This document shows, piece by piece, positions 1 to 5,091 of a DNA stretch of 5,091 bases. The stretch is taken from positions 1 to 5,091 of the forward strand of contig JAUMXS010000085.1 of the NCBI GenBank assembly GCA_030528965.1, in the 5' to 3' direction. The stretch comes from Eubacteriales bacterium. Lineage in GTDB: Bacteria; Bacillota; Clostridia; Oscillospirales; Oscillospiraceae. Position numbers and translations under genes: made by a program. Under the pieces are notes generated by a model that was given only the letters and a program-made list of their open reading frames with translations, was not told where the DNA came from and ran no database searches. Each line of letters begins with the position of its first letter. The stretch's first letter is position 1.

Positions 1-271
1 TCAGCTCGATTTCCTGACGATTAAGCTCATTTTGCTCATCCAGAGCAGCCTTACGGTCTATGTATCGGGACTGCTCGATGGTCAGCTCATTGATTTTTGA
101 CTCAAGCTCTTTGGATTTCTCAGTGAGCTCACTTTTTGCGCTCTCCAGAGCATTGATCTGGCTCTGAGTTACCGCCATGGCAGGAATCACCGCCAAAACG
201 ATTGACAGAAGCATAATGACCGCCAGAAAGAGCGCCACACTTGTGACAAAACGTCTGCGGTTTTTGCTCAT
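1..271 (-). CDS. Secreted coiled-coil murein hydrolase or activator, N-terminal part only (probable FtsEX partner)
   Basis: The gene runs off the left edge; 90 codons are visible. It starts at the ATG at 269-271, preceded by a strong ribosome binding site (GGAGG at 280-284, 8 nt away). Residues 1-33 look like a Sec signal peptide: a basic start (KNRRR at 3-7), a hydrophobic core at about 9-30 and a likely cleavage after AMA (31-33). From about residue 36 the sequence is a charged heptad-like helix rich in E, K, L and I, typical of the coiled coil at the N-terminus of EnvC, CwlO and PcsB-type proteins. Known family role: FtsEX contacts this coiled coil through the FtsX extracellular loop and activates peptidoglycan cleavage, either by the protein itself or by a partner. 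The position 17 bp after ftsX supports this job. The catalytic domain lies outside the window, so whether it is M23, NlpC/P60 or CHAP, and whether it is active, cannot be seen. M23 is my best guess from similar clostridial loci. Confidence 0.8.
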   Translation of the reverse strand, partial: MSKNRRRFVTSVALFLAVIMLLSIVLAVIPAMAVTQSQINALESAKSELTEKSKELESKINELTIEQSRYIDRKAALDEQNELNRQEIEL

Positions 272-277
272 GTGGAT

Positions 278-286
278 CTCCTCCCC
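278..286 (-). promoter_or_regulatory. Ribosome binding site of the coiled-coil secreted protein gene
   Basis: GGGGAGGAG on the minus strand, with its GGAGG core 8 nt before the ATG at 269-271. It lies immediately after the ftsX stop codon. This fixes the start of the partial gene and shows it can be translated independently of ftsX. Confidence 0.85.
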
Positions 287-288
287 GC

Positions 289-1176
289 TTAGACTTTCAG
301 ATAATTCCGGATGGCTATATTCCCGCCGAAGATACCAACCAGAATGCCGATCACCAGATAGATGGACAGCACAGGAATAAGCAGGACCTGGAACGGGATA
401 ACCTGGAACAGTTCCGCTGCCAGACCGGTCATGATCCGCGTATTCACGAGATCATACAGCCCCCACTGCAGACCAAAGGCGATTCCGCCGCCCAGCAGTC
501 CGAGCACCAGACCTTCAACCACAAAGGGGAAACGAATAAACCAGTTTGAAGCGCCCACGATCTTCATAATAGCGATCTCTTCACGACGGGTAAAGCTGGC
601 AAGCTTAATGGTGTTCGCCATAATGAACACGGAAACTACCAGCAGCAGCACGATCAGCGCGAGAGATATGGCGCTCACGACGTTGCGTATGGTAACAAAG
701 CCTTCTTCTATCGAACTGTAGTCATTGACATCCGCAATACCGGAAATACTGCGGACCGCATCGACTGTTTCTGTCATCTGAGTAATATCATCCAGATAGA
801 TAACATAACGATGACGAAATACCTTCGCCTCAATATCCTCAAAGATGGTGGGATCTTCATACTGACTGATATAATTATCCCGGGCCTCTTCGCGGGAAAC
901 AAATTTCACTTCGCGAACATTGGCAGCCGCAGATAGTTCCGTCTCCAGCGCCCTGGCCTTTTTTTCGGACAAAGATTCATCCACGAAAGCCATGACCTCG
1001 CTCTGATGTTCCAGTTCCGTGATGACGGCATCGATATTGATCGCCACCAGAGTAAAACTGCCCATGATCAGCAGACAGGCCACAATGATCGTCACAGACG
1101 CGAAGGACATGAATCTATGCGTAAAGATATTACCGAAACCCTCTTTAATGAGGAACCCAATTCTATTCAATTTCAT
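289..1176 (-). CDS. ftsX: Cell division protein FtsX, membrane subunit of the FtsEX complex
   Basis: FtsX has an ABC-transporter-like fold but is not known to transport. It couples FtsE ATP hydrolysis to activation of cell-wall hydrolases outside the membrane. The 295-residue protein has the usual layout: a cytoplasmic amphipathic N-terminus ([13 protein letters not shown]), TM1 at about 25-47, an extracellular loop at about 50-165, and TM2 (167-189), TM3 (217-239) and TM4 (263-286). The conserved cytoplasmic stretch RREEIAIMKIVGAS (197-210) between TM2 and TM3 is diagnostic of the family. An in-frame ATG further upstream (1374) would give a longer protein, but its extra 66 residues lie antiparallel to nothing recognisable and overlap ftsE. 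The ATG at 1174-1176 gives the family N-terminus. The start overlaps the end of ftsE by 14 bp and has only a weak Shine-Dalgarno (GGACGGG about 8 nt upstream), which suggests translational coupling to ftsE. Length and motifs are intact. Confidence 0.96.
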   Translation of the reverse strand: MKLNRIGFLIKEGFGNIFTHRFMSFASVTIIVACLLIMGSFTLVAINIDAVITELEHQSEVMAFVDESLSEKKARALETELSAAANVREVKFVSREEARDNYISQYEDPTIFEDIEAKVFRHRYVIYLDDITQMTETVDAVRSISGIADVNDYSSIEEGFVTIRNVVSAISLALIVLLLVVSVFIMANTIKLASFTRREEIAIMKIVGASNWFIRFPFVVEGLVLGLLGGGIAFGLQWGLYDLVNTRIMTGLAAELFQVIPFQVLLIPVLSIYLVIGILVGIFGGNIAIRNYLKV

Positions 1177-1855
1177 AGCTGTAATACCCGTCCATTCCGT
1201 CGCTGACCAGCGAGCCGCCGTTAATGGCAACCACACGCTTCGAGAAAGCATCGACCAGCTCTTTTTCATGTGTAACCACAAGCACGGTAGTCCCGAGCTC
1301 ATTGATCTTCTGAAGAAGGAACATAAGTTCCAGACTCTTAACAGGATCAAGGTTGCCGGTAGGCTCATCGGCAATGATCATGCTCGGATTGTTTACCAGT
1401 GCACGGGCGATGGCCACACGCTGCTGTTCACCACCGGACAGTTCCGGAGGATACCGCTTTTCACAGCCGCTCAGCCCCACCAGATCCAGAACATAGGGAA
1501 CACGCTGTTTGATCTCTTTTCCGGACGCACCCACGATACGCATGGCAAAAGCCACATTATCGTACACCGTCTTGTTATCGATCAGACGAAAGTCCTGGAA
1601 GATGACACCCAGAGTACGCCGGAGCCCGGGCAGCTTGTTTCTCTTGATCCGCTGCAGATCGAATCCGTTCACGTCCAATTCTCCGGAAGTGGCACGGATC
1701 TCACCCGTCAGGAGTTTAATAATCGTGGTCTTGCCGGAACCGGACGGTCCGACCAAAAACACAAATTCTCCATCCTCGATCCGCAGATCCAGCTCATTCA
1801 GAGCAGGCTTGTCCGCGCCGGGGTAGCACATGGTAACTTCTTTTAAATTGACCAT
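1163..1855 (-). CDS. ftsE: Cell division ATP-binding protein FtsE
   Basis: FtsE is the cytoplasmic ABC ATPase of FtsEX. ATP binding and hydrolysis drive conformational changes in FtsX that control peptidoglycan hydrolysis. All ABC motifs are present in 230 residues: Walker A GPSGSGKT (36-43), Q-loop Q87 in VIFQDFRL, signature LSGGEQ (139-144), Walker B MIIADEP with catalytic E164, D-loop GNLD (167-170) and H-loop H196 in VVTHE. The FQDFRL stretch after the Q-loop and the short total length are typical of FtsE rather than of LolD/MacB-type ATPases, and the adjacent ftsX settles the identity. The start at 1855 matches the family N-terminus. Its Shine-Dalgarno is suboptimal: AAAGGA sits 13 nt from the ATG, while other genes here have GGAGG at about 7 nt, so expression may rely partly on coupling to the upstream regulator gene 37 bp away. 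Confidence 0.97.
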   Translation of the reverse strand: MVNLKEVTMCYPGADKPALNELDLRIEDGEFVFLVGPSGSGKTTIIKLLTGEIRATSGELDVNGFDLQRIKRNKLPGLRRTLGVIFQDFRLIDNKTVYDNVAFAMRIVGASGKEIKQRVPYVLDLVGLSGCEKRYPPELSGGEQQRVAIARALVNNPSMIIADEPTGNLDPVKSLELMFLLQKINELGTTVLVVTHEKELVDAFSKRVVAINGGSLVSDGMDGYYSYEIE

Positions 1856-1892
1856 AAAAAACTCGCCGGTCCTTTCCGCCGGACAGTCCGTT

Positions 1893-2984
1893 TTAATAAC
1901 GGCTGCCCTGTGAATTCAGATATTTCTTGACCATGAGTGCCACTTTGAACACTATGGCATGATCAAATTCGCGCAAATCCAGTCCTGTAAGCTTCTTGAT
2001 CTTCTCAAGACGGTACACAAGCGTATTGCGGTGTACAAACAGCTTGCGTGAGGTCTCCGATACGTTCAGGTTGTTCTCAAAGAACTTATTGATGGTATAG
2101 AGAGTCTCCTGATCGAGAGACTCAATGGGATTCTTCTTAAATACCTCATGCAGGAACATCTCGCAGAGGGTCGTGGGAAGCTGATAAATAATACGGCCGA
2201 TGCCCAGATTATCGTAATGGATAATGGATTTTTCGGTATCAAATACCTTGCCGACTTCAATAGCCACCTGAGCTTCTTTATACCGGTCGGCAAGTTCACG
2301 CAGATGTCGTGCCGTTGTACCGATACCGATCACGCAGTTCACAGCCAGTTCGCTGTGGAGTGCATTCTCGATGCTTGTCGCGATCTCATAGACCTCACGG
2401 TGATCCTGTGCAAGTGTCAATTCCTTGATCAGCACGATATCAGCCTCACTGATGCAAAGCACGAAATCGCGCTGTCTGTCCGGGAACAGATTGGAAATCA
2501 CCTCAATGGCAGCCACATCGGACCGAGGCTGCTGACGAATGAGGAAAACGGCTCTGGGCACGTCTGCGGTAAAATGCAGTTCCTTGGCACGTACGTAAAC
2601 ATCGCCGGGAAGAATGTTATCCGAGATAATATTTTTGACAAAAGTCGCTTTGTTATGTTTTTCCTCGTAGTTGACCTTGGCCTCATGGAAAGCGACGGCA
2701 GCCATTACGCATACACAGCGGGCCGCAGCATCCCGGCCATCCACAAATACCGCGTAATCAAAGCGGGCATTCATGCCGCCGATCAGTTTATATGTACGGA
2801 GAGCCGAGGTAAACAGCTGCTCGGGACTATCCCCCTGCAGTCCATGAAAATCATCCAAATGCGAACCAATCATCGAAAGCTCGCTGCATGCTACGACAAA
2901 CCCCTGTTCGTCCACAACACCCATGCATCGATCCGTGGCATCTTTCATCTGTATGATAATACTTTGAAAAATACGACTTGACAT
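1893..2984 (-). CDS. PucR/CdaR-type transcriptional regulator, first gene of the ftsEX operon
   Basis: A 363-residue cytoplasmic regulator. The C-terminus (about 303-357) is the PucR-type helix-turn-helix: NVSETSRKLFVHRNTLVYRL (307-326), followed by the continuing helix EKIKKLTGLDL. This includes the characteristic HRNTLxYRLxKI pattern. The middle (about 135-265) resembles the degenerate GGDEF-like CdaR domain. The N-terminal 100 residues (FQSIIIQMKDATDRCMGVVD, then a hydrophobic sensor-like fold) loosely recall the sugar-diacid recognition domain of CdaR, but I cannot assign a ligand. No membrane segment is visible. The start is the ATG at 2982-2984, chosen for its excellent ribosome binding site. 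An in-frame ATG at 3029 would add 15 residues but lies almost at the predicted transcription start. The gene ends 37 bp before ftsE and shares its strand, so it is probably the operon's own regulator. Repeated AATAGGTTW motifs over its promoter suggest autoregulation, which is inference. Members of this family usually control catabolic genes, so linkage to cell-wall genes is notable. Confidence 0.88.
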   Translation of the reverse strand: MSSRIFQSIIIQMKDATDRCMGVVDEQGFVVACSELSMIGSHLDDFHGLQGDSPEQLFTSALRTYKLIGGMNARFDYAVFVDGRDAAARCVCVMAAVAFHEAKVNYEEKHNKATFVKNIISDNILPGDVYVRAKELHFTADVPRAVFLIRQQPRSDVAAIEVISNLFPDRQRDFVLCISEADIVLIKELTLAQDHREVYEIATSIENALHSELAVNCVIGIGTTARHLRELADRYKEAQVAIEVGKVFDTEKSIIHYDNLGIGRIIYQLPTTLCEMFLHEVFKKNPIESLDQETLYTINKFFENNLNVSETSRKLFVHRNTLVYRLEKIKKLTGLDLREFDHAIVFKVALMVKKYLNSQGSRY

Positions 2985-2990
2985 TGTATT

Positions 2991-2999
2991 TCCTCCCTT
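2991..2999 (-). promoter_or_regulatory. Ribosome binding site of the PucR/CdaR-type regulator
   Basis: AAGGGAGGA on the minus strand, with the GGAGG core (2992-2996) 7 nt before the ATG at 2982-2984. It decides this start over the in-frame ATG at 3027-3029, which has no comparable site. Confidence 0.88.
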
Positions 3000-3029
3000 G
3001 CTAAGCTGTTTGGCTCTGACGTTTATCAT

Positions 3030-3057
3030 AATAGGTTAATTTACATAATAACCTATT
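3030..3057. promoter_or_regulatory. Putative operator: perfect 9-bp inverted repeat over the -10 box and transcription start
   Basis: AATAGGTTA (3030-3038) is repeated as its exact reverse complement TAACCTATT (3049-3057), with a 10-bp spacer. The half-sites are 19 bp apart, about two helical turns, as expected for a dimer on one DNA face. One arm overlaps the upstream edge of the -10 box and the other lies at the predicted start, so a bound protein should repress. The PucR/CdaR-type protein encoded just downstream is the obvious candidate binder, but nothing in the sequence proves it. Confidence 0.6.
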
Positions 3058-3073
3058 CATCTGCATTTTTCAA
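3045..3073 (-). promoter_or_regulatory. Sigma-A-type promoter of the regulator-ftsEX operon
   Basis: On the minus strand a -35 box TTGAAA (3068-3073, 5 of 6 consensus) is followed by exactly 17 nt and a -10 box TATTAT (3045-3050, 5 of 6 consensus). The predicted transcription start is near 3038, giving a leader of about 54 nt. Upstream (3074-3105) is rich in A and T tracts on the minus strand and resembles an UP element. This is the best promoter match in the window and is correctly placed for the four-gene operon. Confidence 0.8.
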
Positions 3074-3090
3074 TAGAATTTAATAGGTTT
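3072..3090. repeat. Further direct copies of the operator motif at and upstream of the -35 box
   Basis: AATAGGTTT (3082-3090) differs at one base from the arm AATAGGTTA at 3030-3038. A degenerate copy AATAGAATT (3072-3080) lies exactly 10 bp, one helical turn, before it and overlaps the -35 box. With the inverted repeat at 3030-3057 this makes three good copies and one degenerate copy within 61 bp. The region is AT-rich, so the degenerate copy may be chance. Confidence 0.45.
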
Positions 3091-3150
3091 TTTGTATTAA
3101 TTTCTCCAGACTATGCCAAACTGCTTCGCGATTTCCATAGAGTTTCGTGT

Positions 3151-3218
3151 GTCAAGTTGTATATTAAGCCCATATACTTTTTGACGATTGCACTGCACAA
3201 AAGTGCATTCCCGTCAAA
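3151..3218. repeat. Overlapping nested inverted repeats in the rsuA-regulator intergenic region
   Basis: Two dyads share one arm. Dyad A: GTCAA (3151-3155) with TTGAC (3181-3185), enclosing GTATAT (3159-3164) with ATATAC (3172-3177). Dyad B: TTTGACG (3180-3186) with CGTCAAA (3212-3218), enclosing TGCAC-AAAA-GTGCA (3194-3207). Because 3180-3186 belongs to both, only one can form at a time in RNA. No run of T follows either dyad on either strand, so neither is a canonical intrinsic terminator. In minus-strand RNA both would lie just after the pseudouridine synthase stop codon, and they could stabilise that 3' end. No gene was found in 2985-3230. Confidence 0.5.
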
Positions 3219-3230
3219 TCGTACAGCGCT

Positions 3231-3977
3231 TTATACATTTTCTGCAAAATCGCTTGTTTCCGAGCCGGGCTGCATAAACACCGCACGCAGCTCTTCCACG
3301 GTAAGCAGTCTACTCTCGCCTTCCATCAGATTTGTATCAAGCCATAATGCGCCGATCCGAAGCCGTTTCAGAGCAATGACCGGAAGCCCGCGGGATGCCA
3401 GCATCCGCCGAACCTGATGATAACGCCCCTCAAAAACTTCCACTCTCACATGTGATCCACCAAGCAGTTCCAGTCGTGCCGGCAGACACTGTGTTCCGTC
3501 TCCAAGGATCAGCCCGTCCGCAAAAGCACGTACATCTTCTTCTCCTGCCTCCCCTGCCATTTCCGCTTCATACAGCTTGGGTACACGAGATTTGGGTGAA
3601 ATGACACGATGTGCAAAATCTCCGTCATCCGTCAACAGCAGAAGTCCTGTCGTATCCTTGTCCAGACGTCCGACGGGAAACATGCCTCGCCTTGACAGAG
3701 ATTCAGGCAGTAGATCCAGAACCGTCTTTTGTCTCGAGTCTTCGGTAGCACTCAGCACTCCGGCGGGTTTGTTCAGCATAATATAGGCCGGCCCCTGCGC
3801 TTTAAGCACACAGCCGTCCGCTTCCAAAGTCATATGCTCCGGATCGACCCTTTCATCCGGGGAGGTCACAGCGCATCCATCCGCCGTCACCCGACCGGAT
3901 TTAATAAAGCTGCGTGCTTCCTTCCGTGAAAGACCCATAGTCTCAGATATAAACCTGTCCAAACGAATGCCGGCCAT
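3231..3977 (-). CDS. rsuA: RsuA-family 16S rRNA pseudouridine synthase
   Basis: The enzyme isomerises uridine to pseudouridine in rRNA; the RsuA group acts on U516 of 16S rRNA during small-subunit assembly. The 248-residue protein has an N-terminal S4 RNA-binding domain (about 3-50, IRLDRFISETMGLSRKEARS and onward), the LNKPAGV motif (68-74), the catalytic motif GRLDKDTTGLLLLTDDGD (103-120) with the presumed catalytic Asp at 106, and EGRYHQVRRML (173-183). The last motif and the KTVLDLLP stretch are typical of the RsuA/RluB/RluE group. Choosing RsuA over RluB rests on the short length, without a long basic C-terminal tail, and on overall similarity. The start at 3975-3977 is set by AGGAGG 7 nt upstream; an ATG 7 codons earlier lacks one. 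It is divergent from the DUF4830 gene. I see no clear promoter or U-tract terminator of its own, so some read-through into the ftsEX operon is possible. Confidence 0.9.
   Translation of the reverse strand: MAGIRLDRFISETMGLSRKEARSFIKSGRVTADGCAVTSPDERVDPEHMTLEADGCVLKAQGPAYIMLNKPAGVLSATEDSRQKTVLDLLPESLSRRGMFPVGRLDKDTTGLLLLTDDGDFAHRVISPKSRVPKLYEAEMAGEAGEEDVRAFADGLILGDGTQCLPARLELLGGSHVRVEVFEGRYHQVRRMLASRGLPVIALKRLRIGALWLDTNLMEGESRLLTVEELRAVFMQPGSETSDFAENV
3926..3953 (+). promoter_or_regulatory. Possible promoter of the DUF4830 gene, inside the 5' end of rsuA
   Basis: GTGAAA (3926-3931, 4 of 6 consensus) is followed by 16 nt and TATAAA (3948-3953, 5 of 6). It would give a leader of about 80 nt for the gene starting at 4040. 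The 62-bp gap between the divergent genes holds no better plus-strand candidate. The match is modest and lies within coding sequence, so this is tentative. Confidence 0.25.
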
Positions 3978-3984
3978 ATGATTT

Positions 3985-3990
3985 CCTCCT
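3985..3990 (-). promoter_or_regulatory. Ribosome binding site of the pseudouridine synthase gene
   Basis: A perfect AGGAGG on the minus strand, 7 nt before the ATG at 3975-3977. It selects this start over the in-frame ATG at 3996-3998, which lies on the far side of the site. Confidence 0.9.
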
Positions 3991-4024
3991 GCATACATCG
4001 GCCAACCTTTGAATATGCTTGCAC

Positions 4025-4032
4025 AAAGGAGG
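4025..4032 (+). promoter_or_regulatory. Ribosome binding site of the DUF4830 gene
   Basis: AAAGGAGG, complementary to the 16S rRNA 3' end, 7 nt before the ATG at 4040-4042. It rules out the in-frame TTG at 4019, which would place this site inside the coding region. Confidence 0.9.
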
Positions 4033-4039
4033 CGGTGTA

Positions 4040-4477
4040 ATGTTCATTAAAACTGTAAAATGGAACCCCAGAAAATGTATTGCTATCCTGATCTTGATGG
4101 CAGTCGTTCTGTCCGTCATCATACTGCTGCTCGGAAAGAACGATGCGTCGGATGATCCCTTAAAAGGCAATGAAGAGCGTGTGGAATACCTCGCCTCCTG
4201 CGGCTGGGAAGTTGAGTCTGAACCTGTGGACACGCAGCAGATCGTTCTTCCTCAGGAATTATCCGATGTATTTGCTGAATACAACGAGCTGCAGAAAAAA
4301 CAAGGGTTTGATCTGTCGAAATTCGCAGGAAGGCAGGCTACTCTGTACAGCTATCGCGTCACGAACTATCCTTCAACTGATACGGTCCTGGCCAATCTCT
4401 ATGTGGTGGAAGGTCGTGTGATCGGAGGGGATATCCATTCTACATCGCTTAACGGGTTTATGCACACTCTGATGTGA
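4040..4477 (+). CDS. DUF4830 domain-containing membrane-anchored protein, function unknown
   Basis: A 145-residue protein with a short basic N-terminus (KTVKWNPRK), one transmembrane segment at about 13-32 (CIAILILMAVVLSVIILLLG) and a soluble domain that should face outside. The domain matches what I remember of DUF4830: ERVEYLASCGWEVESEPV (46-63), the middle LQKKQGFDLSKFAGR (84-98), and the end VVEGRVIGGDIHSTSLNGF (122-140). The family is found in Clostridia and has no established function. No catalytic motif is visible. Residue C13 is at the start of the hydrophobic segment and does not form a lipobox, so it is probably a membrane-anchored protein rather than a lipoprotein. The gene ends with tandem in-frame TGA codons (4475-4480) and is followed by a strong terminator. 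It stands alone, divergent from rsuA and convergent with tuf, so the context gives no functional clue. Confidence 0.82.
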   Translation: MFIKTVKWNPRKCIAILILMAVVLSVIILLLGKNDASDDPLKGNEERVEYLASCGWEVESEPVDTQQIVLPQELSDVFAEYNELQKKQGFDLSKFAGRQATLYSYRVTNYPSTDTVLANLYVVEGRVIGGDIHSTSLNGFMHTLM

Positions 4478-4484
4478 TGATATC

Positions 4485-4514
4485 AAAAAGACCGGACTTT
4501 CGTCCGGTCTTTTT
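4485..4514. terminator. Bidirectional intrinsic terminator between the DUF4830 gene and tuf
   Basis: A perfect 13-bp stem: AAAAAGACCGGAC (4485-4497) pairs with GTCCGGTCTTTTT (4502-4514) across a 4-nt loop. The A5 and T5 ends give a U-tract in both directions. In the minus-strand transcript the loop is GAAA, a stable GNRA tetraloop. It lies 7 nt after the DUF4830 stop codon and 20 nt after the tuf stop codon, so it serves both convergent genes. Confidence 0.94.
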
Positions 4515-4534
4515 GTATGAGACAAAGATAAATC

Positions 4535-5091
<557 letters not shown>

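Noticed and set aside
1177..1374. 66-residue N-terminal extension of ftsX from an upstream ATG
   Set aside because: It would lie almost wholly inside ftsE in another frame, has no family similarity, and FtsX proteins begin at the [12 protein letters not shown] segment encoded from 1176.
1019..1846. Long plus-strand open frame (275 codons) opposite ftsE and ftsX
   Set aside because: It is antisense to two genes with complete family motifs, has no ribosome binding site, and its translation resembles no protein family. It arises from the codon pattern of the real genes.
2148..2981. Long plus-strand open frame (277 codons) opposite the PucR/CdaR-type regulator
   Set aside because: It lies antisense to a gene with a clear PucR-type helix-turn-helix and strong start signals. 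Its translation is low-complexity-like with no recognisable domain or start signal.
3151..3156. Perfect TTGACA -35-like box on the minus strand (3150-3155 region)
   Set aside because: No -10-like hexamer is found 16-18 nt downstream, while the promoter at 3045-3073 has both boxes at ideal spacing.
3178..3218. Hairpin after rsuA read as an intrinsic terminator
   Set aside because: The stem is followed on the minus strand by AAAAAG rather than a T run, and on the plus strand by TCGTAC, so it lacks the required U-tract in either direction.

Overview
The window looks like chromosomal DNA from a low-to-mid GC Gram-positive bacterium of the class Clostridia. Lachnospiraceae or Oscillospiraceae are likely, inferred from protein family resemblance only. 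Supporting signs are strong GGAGG-type ribosome binding sites about 7 nt before start codons, the Firmicutes form of EF-Tu, a DUF4830 lipoprotein-like/membrane protein, and a PucR/CdaR-like regulator placed ahead of ftsE-ftsX and a coiled-coil secreted protein. There are no mobile elements, CRISPR arrays, tRNAs or rRNAs.

Layout. Positions 1-2984 hold a minus-strand operon, read from right to left: a PucR/CdaR-type regulator (1893-2984), ftsE (1163-1855), ftsX (289-1176) and the 5' end of a secreted coiled-coil murein hydrolase or hydrolase activator (1-271, cut by the window edge). Gaps are 37 bp, a 14-bp overlap and 17 bp, so the four genes are probably co-transcribed. A good sigma-A-type promoter (3045-3073) drives them from the 246-bp region 2985-3230. 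That region also carries several copies of an AATAGGTTW motif over the promoter and a set of nested, mutually exclusive inverted repeats.

Positions 3231-3977 encode an RsuA-type 16S rRNA pseudouridine synthase on the minus strand. A 62-bp gap separates it from a divergent plus-strand gene (4040-4477) for a small single-pass membrane protein with a DUF4830 domain. This gene converges on the 3' end of tuf (4535 to the window end, minus strand), with a perfect 13-bp-stem bidirectional terminator between them.

Functionally, FtsE (ATPase) and FtsX (membrane subunit) form the transporter-like complex that transmits a cytoplasmic signal across the membrane to activate cell-wall hydrolysis during division or elongation. 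The neighbouring secreted coiled-coil protein is its natural partner. The linked regulator, with putative operators over its own promoter, suggests an autoregulated cell-wall remodelling operon. This is the most interesting part of the window. The rest is housekeeping (rRNA modification, translation elongation) plus one gene of unknown function.
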